Assembly: GCA_016926975.1 (NCBI GenBank)
Contig: JAFGNP010000053.1
Coordinates: 1-50,997, forward strand
Origin: Coriobacteriia bacterium
GTDB taxonomy: Bacteria > Actinomycetota > Coriobacteriia > Anaerosomatales > Anaerosomataceae
Direction of reading: 5' to 3'
DNA: 50,997 bases
The position numbers and the translations under genes are program-made. Under the pieces are notes generated by a model. The model did not search any database. It was given only the letters and a program-made list of their open reading frames with translations, and was not told where the DNA came from. Numbering within the stretch: the first letter of the stretch is position 1; each line of letters opens with the position of its first letter. This document shows, one piece after another, positions 1 to 8,900 of the stretch.

Positions 1-265
1 CATCGTCGCGTACGTCGATGTTGAACACGGCGTCGATGTCCTCCGAGGAGGTGAGTCCCTCCACGAACCGCGCTCCGGTATCACCCGCATCCTGGTTGAC
101 GATGGCGACCTCGATGTCGAGCGAGTCCCCCTCGCCGATGCTCCCGAGCGCAGATCCGAGGATGAAGATGAGTCCAAGCGGCATCGCGAGCATCACGAGC
201 AGCGCGGCGCGATCGCGCGCCATGATCTTGGTGTCCTTAGCAGCGATATTCAGCAGTCGCGGCAT
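1..265 (-). CDS. ABC-2 type transporter permease, N-terminal part (gene runs off the window start)
   Basis: Reverse strand reads MPRLLNIAAKDTKIMARDRAALLVMLAMPLGLIFILGSALGSIGEGDSLDIEVAIVNQDAG, typical of ABC-2 permeases; directly follows an ABC ATPase. Confidence 0.8.
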   Translation of the reverse strand, partial: MPRLLNIAAKDTKIMARDRAALLVMLAMPLGLIFILGSALGSIGEGDSLDIEVAIVNQDAGDTGARFVEGLTSSEDIDAVFNIDVRDD

Positions 266-267
266 CG

Positions 268-1206
268 TCAGTCCCGCAGGCTCTTGCCGGTGAGATGTAG
301 GAAGACACTCTCGAGGTTCGGCTCTGTCACCGAGACCGAGGTGACGTGCGCGCCCTCACTCTCAAGGGTGGCCACCAGCTTGCCGAGGATCGAGCCGCTG
401 CTCGGCGTCAGCACCTGCAGCGCGCTGTCCGTGCGATCGGCCTGCTTCACCCCCGCGATCGCGCGAACATCCTCGAGCACGCCTTCGCTCACGTCGGTGA
501 CCTTCACATCCACGACGTCCATGCCGCCCACTACATTGCGCAGTTCGTTCAGCGTGCCGGATGCGATTATCTGGCCGTGATCCATAATCGCGATGCGGTC
601 GCAGAGGTACTCGACTTCTTCCATGTAATGGCTGGTATAGAGCACGGTCATGCCCGACGCGTTCAACTGCTTGACGGTCTCGAGGATGTGATTGCGGCTC
701 TGCGGGTCGATGCCTACGGTCGGCTCGTCCATCAGCAGCACCTTGGGTTTGTGGAGGATTCCGGCCGCGATGTTCACGCGCCTCTTCATGCCTCCCGAGT
801 ACTTCTCGATGCGCTCCTTCGCGCGGTCCGCGAGTCCGGCAAGTTCGAGCGCGTCCGCAACGGCCTGCTTGAGCTCACTCCCTGCAAGGCCGTACATCTG
901 GCCCCAGAACGACAGGTTCTCTGCCGCGGTGAGCGTGGGATACAGGGCTATCTCCTGCGGAACGATACCGAGCGCCGACTTCACTGCACCCGGCGCAGAG
1001 GCGACGCTGCTGCCGTCAACGGCGATGGAGCCTGCACTGGGTTCGATCAGGCACGAGATCATCGAGATGGTGGTGGTCTTCCCGGCACCGTTGGGACCCA
1101 GCAGGCCGAAGAGCTCACCCTGCTCGATGGCGAACGACACGCCATCGACGGCGATGAGATCGCCAAACCGCTTGACGAGCTTGCTGACCTCTACGATCGC
1201 GCTCAT
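268..1206 (-). CDS. ABC transporter ATP-binding protein (ABC-2 exporter type)
   Basis: Walker A GPNGAGKTT, signature YSGGMKRR, Walker B VLLMDEPT; start at MSAIVEVSK is more plausible than the longer ORF. Confidence 0.93.
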   Translation of the reverse strand: MSAIVEVSKLVKRFGDLIAVDGVSFAIEQGELFGLLGPNGAGKTTTISMISCLIEPSAGSIAVDGSSVASAPGAVKSALGIVPQEIALYPTLTAAENLSFWGQMYGLAGSELKQAVADALELAGLADRAKERIEKYSGGMKRRVNIAAGILHKPKVLLMDEPTVGIDPQSRNHILETVKQLNASGMTVLYTSHYMEEVEYLCDRIAIMDHGQIIASGTLNELRNVVGGMDVVDVKVTDVSEGVLEDVRAIAGVKQADRTDSALQVLTPSSGSILGKLVATLESEGAHVTSVSVTEPNLESVFLHLTGKSLRD

Positions 1207-1363
1207 GACCCCTCCGTACGATCTCTCGTTCGCCACAAGCCGTTCTTTGCCTATGATAGGAAGTCGCACACCGACAGATGTTACCCGCAATGACGCAGTG
1301 CTATCGGGATCAGGATCGGCCCTCCTACGAGCTGCCGGTCGTTACTTGAATCGAGGGGCAGTC

Positions 1364-2170
1364 ATGACACATGCCGGAGGCAAGACCAGAACCATCGTCT
1401 TCGTGTTCCTGACCGTCACGGTTCTGTGCTGCATCGGCATAGCGATCTGGGCGGTGACCGCGAACCGCTCCCCACAGCCGGAGACGACGGCCGAAGTCGA
1501 GCAGGCGCCCGCAAGCGCCGAAGAGACCCCTCCGGCACCGGCACCCGAACAGGAAGCGACCATCGATACCGAGACGCAGGTCGTTGCAGAGAGCATCCGG
1601 ACTGCAGAGGAAGGGTGGGCGTCCCACATCACCGGTGTCGAGACCAGAACCATGCTCAGACGCCCGGTCATCGTCGTCTCCACCGACATCGGCCCGGAAC
1701 AGGCGGGGCTGTCGGATGTATTCTCGTCTGACCTGGCATCGTTCATCGGTGGCCTGAGCTCTCCGGACGGTGCCCCGTACACCTATTACGTACAGATCCT
1801 CTCCTCCGAGGGTGACATGCTGGGATCCATCGGTCTTGCCGACGAACGGTGGGCCTTGGATACTCCCCCGGTACCCTGGGATGCTGACAGTCTCTACACG
1901 TGGCTGGATCAGGTGTACGGGTCGGGTTCGCCCTCGCCGGAGGCGTGGTTCAACCGCATCACAAGCGTGGACAGCGGCTCCGGGGGACATGTCGTCATAC
2001 GCACGGACCTCGACCAGAGCGTCCAGGCGGACCTCGCCTGTGCTCAGACCATCATCGATGCGGTCAACTCCTCCGGGGCCACATTCTCCACCGAAGTGCG
2101 AGTCATCTTCGGCGATGGGAAGTTCGAGTGGAGCAGCCTGCTGGACGGCATCGACCCCTACAGTCCGTAG
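1364..2170 (+). CDS. Hypothetical membrane-anchored protein
   Basis: ORF from ATG at 1364 with N-terminal TM (TIVFVFLTVTVLCCIGIAIWAV), Pro/Glu-rich linker, then a soluble domain. Confidence 0.65.
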   Translation: MTHAGGKTRTIVFVFLTVTVLCCIGIAIWAVTANRSPQPETTAEVEQAPASAEETPPAPAPEQEATIDTETQVVAESIRTAEEGWASHITGVETRTMLRRPVIVVSTDIGPEQAGLSDVFSSDLASFIGGLSSPDGAPYTYYVQILSSEGDMLGSIGLADERWALDTPPVPWDADSLYTWLDQVYGSGSPSPEAWFNRITSVDSGSGGHVVIRTDLDQSVQADLACAQTIIDAVNSSGATFSTEVRVIFGDGKFEWSSLLDGIDPYSP

Positions 2171-2224
2171 CCCGGGAGTGAAAGAGCGGCCGGCCTCCCG
2201 AGGGATGACCGGCCGCGCGTGATC

Positions 2225-2299
2225 TGGTGGACGAGATCGGATTCGAACCGACAACCCCCTGCGTGCAAAGCAGGTGCGCTCCCGTTGCGCCACTCGCCC
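2225..2299 (-). tRNA. tRNA-Ala (anticodon TGC)
   Basis: Reverse strand GGGCGAGTGGCGCAACGGGAGCGCACCTGCTTTGCACGCAGGGGGTTGTCGGTTCGAATCCGATCTCGTCCACCA; cloverleaf with TGC anticodon and encoded CCA. Confidence 0.93.
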
Positions 2300-2371
2300 G
2301 TGACTGCCGCTTCCGCGGTCCGCAGACGGAGAGTATAGCACCTGACTCCGAACCCGTGAGGACGCGCACAA

Positions 2372-2403
2372 ACGGCGGGTGCACCTGTAGGCACACCCGC
2401 CGT
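2372..2403. terminator. Strong hairpin, possible terminator on the minus strand
   Basis: Perfect 10-bp inverted repeat ACGGCGGGTG/CACCCGCCGT; minus-strand reading is followed by TTTGTG. Confidence 0.4.
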
Positions 2404-2917
2404 GATCTCACAGTCACCGGGGCGGCCTTCGCACCGCCCGAGTCGCCCCTCCAAAGGGCCATCCTGAGGAGTTCTTGGCCGACAGACGCTTGTCCGCCCC
2501 GCGGCCTCACACCTTCAGCTTCCAGAGGCTTATGCCCGGTACCCCGCGGTTCGCGTGAACGACCATACACGTAGTCGACTTACCTTACATGTACTCTTCG
2601 ATGCTCGAAACGAATCGAACTCTGCACTAACGAACTCGGACTCGCTTACGCGTCACGCGGGACCCTTCATCGACCACCCCGGTGTAAAACGCTGAAACCG
2701 AATCACTCACTCGATGCAGTCACCTCGCTTCGATGAGTCACCCGAAGCGCACATCGCGCCTCTATCTGTTCCTACCCCGGGCGCGAAGATGGAAAACGGG
2801 CACCCCGGTGACGCTGAAGCGCAACTTGCCTGCGCCTGCTCGTGACTTCCATGGCACAATGTACGCAGCCGACAGCAGACACTCGGATAGCGCCTGCCGA
2901 GTGGAGAGAGCGGATGT

Positions 2918-5900
2918 ATGAACCCGAGTACTGACCCGGAATTGACTGCGGCAGCGCGGGCGAACGACCCGCTTCGCGGAGAGCTTCTCGGAGCCGAGCG
3001 ACTCGCCGCATCAGCGCGGGCACTCGCAATGAACCAGAGGTGGACGTACACGCCGTCGCGTGCGCGCACTCCGCTGCTGGGAATGGTTGACCGCGCCGAG
3101 AGCGACCTGGCCGCTGTCTACCGGATACTCGCAGCTGATGTTCGCAAGGACATTCCGATCGCCCCCGCAGCGGAGTGGTTGCTGGACAACTTCTACCTGA
3201 TCGATGAGCAGATCCGCCTGGTGAGGGAGGACCTCCCAGCCGACTACAGTTCAGAGTTGCCCCGGCTGGAAGAGGGGCCGTTCGCCAAACACCCGCGCGT
3301 TTTCGAAGCCGCGATCGACTTGATCATTCACACCGATTCCCGAATCGATCGGGACGGCCTCGGCCTTTTCATCATGGCCTATCAAGATGTATCGCCCCTG
3401 CTCATAGGCGAGGTGTGGGCCGTACCCATCATGCTGCGAATCGCCCTCGTAGAGAACCTGCGAAGGCTGGCACAGCGCATCCTGGAGTCCCACCAGTCGG
3501 TGGTAAGCGGCAACCGGTTCGCGAACGCCCTCATCGTCGCCGCCGATTCCGGACCGGATGCGATCGCGCAGCGGATCGCCGAGCTGGACGTCGCCCACGC
3601 AGATGCCCCGGCCGCCTTCCTCGTCCGGCTGTCGCAACGCCTGGCCGGCCAGGATGCAGCGCTCGCTCCGCTTGCCGACTGGCTGGAGACGGAGCTCGCC
3701 CGGCGCGACGAAAACCTCGAGCAACTCATTCTGGCGACCCATCAGACCCAGGCCGCCGACCAGGTATCCATCGCGAACGCCATCACGAGCATCCGCTTCC
3801 TCGATGGTCTGGAGTGGCGCGAGTTCTTCGAGTACTCCTGCCTGGTAGAGCACGTCCTGCGAGAAGATCCTGCAGGCGTCTACGTACGCATGGATTTCGT
3901 CAGTCGCGACCGATACCGTCACGCCATCGAAGGCATCGCCAAGCGTTGTCCCCTCAGCGAGGTCGAAGTTGCCGAAGCGGCGATCAGCCACTGTCTCGAG
4001 GCGCTTCGCGCCGACCCTGCCGACGGCCTTCGCAGCCATGTCGGCTATTACCTGGTGAGCAAAGGTCGCTACGCTTTCGAAGAGAGCATCCGCTACCGCC
4101 CTCACGCACGCGAGCGCCTGTACCGTGGCCCTCTGGCGGCCCACGGGCTGATCTTCTGGACCTTGCTGGCCGTTGACACCTTCGTGCTAGCCTTGCTGAT
4201 CGGAGCCTTCGCCCTAGTCACTTCCGGGCAGTGGTGGGTAGCAGCCCTGATCGCTCTCCTGGCGGTGGTGCCCGCCTCGGATGTCGCGGTAATCGTCGTG
4301 AACCGGACGGCTGCATGGCTGTGGCCTGCCCGAACACTCCCGAAGATCGATCACCGACAACCGGTGTCCGGCGCTCACCGCACCATGGTGGTGTACACGG
4401 CACTACTCACATCGCCCAAGGCCGCTCAGCATGTCATCGACAACATGGAGGTCGGCTACCTCGCCAACACCGACCACAACGTCACCTTCGCCGTTCTCGC
4501 CGATCTGAAGGCCTCGCCAGACCAGCACACTCCCGCTGACGACACCGTCATCGAAGCAGCGAGACAGGGCATCGACGCGCTGAACGATCGCTACGGGGTG
4601 TCCGGAGAGCGCCCCTTCAACCTCTTCGTGCGAGGAAGAACCTGGAGCGAGTACGACTCCGTCTGGATGGGCTGGGAGCGCAAGCGCGGGGCCCTCACCG
4701 AGTTCTGCAGTCTGCTCCGCGGGGCCACCGACACTTCGTTCGAGGTCGTGGACGGCGACAGCTCCGCGTTCCCCGGCGTGACCTTCGTCCTCACGCTGGA
4801 CACCGATACCGTGCTTCCGAGGGATGGCGCGCGCAAGCTGATCTCGACGATCGCGCATCCGCTCAACCGGGCGCGCATGAACGCCGAGAGCCGCACCGTC
4901 CGCAACGGTTACGGACTGGTACAGCCACGAGTCGCCATGTCGCTCGCAGGCTCCTCGGACAGCCTCTTCGCATGGTTGTATTCGGGGGTCACCGGCGTGG
5001 ACCCCTACGCCGGAGCGGTGTCCGACACGTACCAGGATGTGTTCGGCGAGGGCTCCTTCACCGGCAAGGGCATCTTCGAGGTGGACGTCTTCAACGCTGC
5101 GCTCGAGGACCGCTTCTGCGAGAACATGCTCCTCTCCCATGACCTGCTGGAAGGGTCGTACCTGCGCACTGCCCTAGCCTCCGATGTCGAGGTCTTCGAC
5201 GATCAGCCCGCCAGCTACATCTCGCACTGCGCACGACTTCACCGCTGGGTCCGCGGAGACTGGCAGACCCTGCCCTGGCTGCTGCCGCGCGTTCCGACAC
5301 CGGCGGGTGCTGAGCGCAATCCGCTGACGACCCTCCACCGATGGAAGATCACCGACAATCTGAGGCGCAGTCTGCATCCGCCTCTCGCATTCCTGCTCGC
5401 CATCGTCGGCTTTGCCTTGCTCCCCGACGCTCCCTGGACCTGGCTGGCGGTAGTTCTGGCACTGCTCTTCTTCCCGCTGTACTTCGGTCTGGCCGATTCG
5501 ATCGTCTTTCGGCGACCGCCAGCAGACACCAGAAGCGACCGGACCACTTTCGTTTCCGATCTCCGCCGCGATCTGCTGAGGAACACCTTGAACGTCGCCG
5601 TCCTGCCCCATCAGGCATACCTGATGACGGACGCCATCTGCAGGGCGCTGTGGCGCATGACGATCAGCAAGTGCAATCTCCTTGAGTGGGAGACCGCAGC
5701 CGAAGCCGAGCGCCGGCTCGGCATCACCGTCCTGCCAGCTTTCGTGCGACGGATGTGGCCTGCCAGCGCGTTGACGATGGTCGCTGCTGCTCTTGTCGCG
5801 TTCAGCCCTGGAGGAATCGCGGCTCTCCTCGCTGCCACCCCGCTGCTGATCGTCTGGTTCACGGCGCCGGTATCGGCTTGGACCGTCAGTAGGCCGATAG

Positions 5901-8900
5901 AGGAAGAAGAGTCCCCGATCACGGCAACGGATACCGCTGCCATGCGCAGGTTGGCGCGAAAGACCTGGCGGTTCTTCCAGACGTTCGTAACGCCCGAAGA
6001 CCACCATCTCGCGCCGGACAACTACCAGGAGGAACCGAAGGGCGAGTTGGCGCACCGCACCTCCCCCACGAACATGGGGCTACAGCTCCTCTCGTACCTG
6101 ACCGCCTACGACCTCGGCTACATCACCATCGCCGGCTTGACAGAGCGTGTGTCTCACACGCTGAACACGATGGCCGGCATGGAGCGCTTCCGCGGGCACT
6201 TCTACAACTGGTACGACACCACCAGCCTGCAGCCTCTGCGCCCGACGTACGTGTCCACGGTCGACTCGGGCAACCTGGCAGGCCATCTCGTGGCGCTCAG
6301 GGTGGCGCTGATAGAAATCTCGGAGCGACCGCTGGTCTGCGAGTCGACACTCGCAGGCATAGCCGACGCGGCACGTCTGGCACTCGAGGACCTCCAGGCC
6401 GCAAGGGCTGAGGCGCCTTCCGGCACGTCTCTGACCGAGGCGCGCACCGCTCTCGAGGAGGTCATCAGACGCATCGGCCTGGACGACCCGCCGTCCAACC
6501 TGGGTGAGTGGCTCGCCGCCATCGAGGGCCTTGCCGCGCTGACGGACAGCCTGGGAGCCTCTCTGGCGCCCCTGCTGCGGGACGAAGACACGGAGCCGAT
6601 TCGCGCGGCGCACCGGTCCATCTGTGATGTCGCCGATACTGTGCGCGCAACGCTGGACCTTATCGGCACCTACGCGCCCTGGGCCCGAGAAGTGCTCGCA
6701 GGCATCGGCTCGCATTCGGGCACGCCCGACCCGGCCTTGCAGCCCCTGCTATCGCACGTGCCCAGCCTGGTCGGTCTTGCCGAGGGGCTCGATGACGCCC
6801 TCACCGCCCTTGACGCGCTCCAGGCGCTGGACGGACCCGACTCGCCGTGGGCGGCCAGGGTCAGCGCAGCCATCAGGAGCGGCCGCACTGCCGCACACGC
6901 GCTACTGGCCGAGCTCAGACTCGACGCCGATATCGCCCGCGAGATGTGGGAGCACACCGACTTCTCGATGCTCTTCGACGAGAGCAGGCTGCTGTTCTCC
7001 ATCGGATTCAATGCCGCCGAGGGCAGGCTGGACGACTCCTACTACGACATGCTCGCGAGCGAATGCCGCCTGGCAAGCTTCCTGGCCATCGCCAAGGGCG
7101 AGACGCCACAGGAGCACTGGTTCCGTCTCGGACGCGCCATAACGCGCACTGAAGGAGGAACGGCGCTCGTCAGTTGGAGTGCAAGCATGTTCGAGTACCT
7201 GATGCCGCTCCTGGTGATGAAGAACTGGCCTCTGACTCTGCTGGACCGCACCTACAAGAGCGTGGTCCGCCGACAGATACAGTACGGCCAACAGCGAGGC
7301 GTACCGTGGGGTGTCTCGGAGTCGGCGTTCAACGCCAAGGACGCAGAGCTCACCTACCAGTATCAGGCGTTCGGGGTGCCGGGGCTCGGACTGAAGCGCG
7401 GACTCTCGAACGACGTGGTCATCGCACCGTACGCCACCGTGCTCGCACTCATGGTTTCTCCGCGAGAGGCTCTGGACAATATGGCAGTTCTGGCCAGGCA
7501 GGGTGCCGAGGGCCGTTACGGCTTCTACGAAGCGATCGATTACACGCCCGGCCGTGTTCCGGCAGGCAAGGAACGCGCCATCGTGCGTACGTACATGGCC
7601 CACCACCAGGGCATGAGCTTCGTGTCGCTGGGCAACATGCTCACGGACAATCGCATGCAGGACCGGTTCCACGCCGATCCGAGAATCGCATCCGGCGAGC
7701 TGCTGCTCCAGGAGCGCGTACCGCGCAGGATCCAACTCGCCCAGCCGCGGGTAGAGGAAGTGGAGTTCGTGCGCTCGGTACGCGAGACACCGCCCCCGGT
7801 GACGCGCGCCTATCCTCTGGCAGACACGAGAGTCCCCGCAACGCACTTCCTGTCCAACGGCAGCTACTCGGTCATGGTCACCAACGGCGGAGGCGGTTAC
7901 AGCCGTTGGAGAGACCGTACGGTCACGAGGTATCGCGAAGACATCACCCGCGACTGCTGGGGAACGTTCTTCTACCTGAAGAACGTCGAGACCGGCGCGG
8001 TCTGGTCGGCGACGTTCCAGCCCTCGCTAGCCCAGCCCGACGACTATCACGTGACCTTCTCGGCCGACAAGGCGGACTTCCGTCGTCTCGACGGTGACGT
8101 CGAAACGCACACGGAGGTAATCGTATCTCCCGAGGACGATGCTGAAGTCCGCCGACTGACGATCACCAATCACGGGCGGCAGATACTCTCGCTCGAAGTG
8201 ACTTCCTACCTCGAGGTGACGCTTGCACCGAGGGGGATGGATCACGCACACAAGGCGTACAGCAACCTGTTCGTAGAGACAGAAGCGGTCGATGACCTGC
8301 GCGCACTACTGTTCACTCGCAGACCCCGGTCCGACGAAGAGGCCCGCTACTGGGGCGTGCACATGCTCGCCTGCGAGCACAGCGGTGTCTGTTCCTGGTC
8401 CTACGAGACCGACAGAGCGAAGTTCCTCGGAAGACTGAGAACTCCCGTGAACGCAAGCGCGATCTGGGAAGATGCCCGACTCACCGGAACCACCGGAGCA
8501 GTCCTGGATCCCATCTGCGCAATCCGACAGCCTGTCGTGGTGCCCCCCGGAGAGACCGTACACCTTGCATACGTCACGGGCGCTGCCGATTCGCGGGAAG
8601 GCGCCGTGACGCTCGCCGAGAAGTACCAGGACATCACCAACGCGCAGCGTGCGGCGGATCTCGCCTGGTCCAGCAGCCAGATCGAGCTCCGGGACCTCGG
8701 CCTGACGCCAGAGGAGTCTGTGACGTTCCTGCGGCTCGCCTCCCGCATGCTGCTGACCGATCCGTTCTCCCGCCTGAAATCCTGCACGGAGACCGAGAAC
8801 CGTCTGCCCATGTCGGGCCTGTGGCAGATAGGCATCTCCGGAGACGAACCGATCCTGCTCGTGACCATCGAGCAACTTGAAGAGACCCCGCTGGTTCGGC

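Noticed and set aside
692-1363. N-terminal extension of the 692-2170 ORF
   Set aside because: Overlaps the ABC ATPase gene antisense; a normal TM-type start exists at ATG 1364
2186-2216. GCGGCCGG...CCGGCCGC hairpin after the 2170 stop as a terminator
   Set aside because: Stem is convincing but there is no T-tract on either side, so terminator function is not supported by sequence alone
2372-2570. tmRNA, RNase P RNA, T-box or cobalamin riboswitch in the 2300-2900 gap
   Set aside because: Characteristic conserved segments of these RNAs could not be found on either strand; only generic hairpins remain
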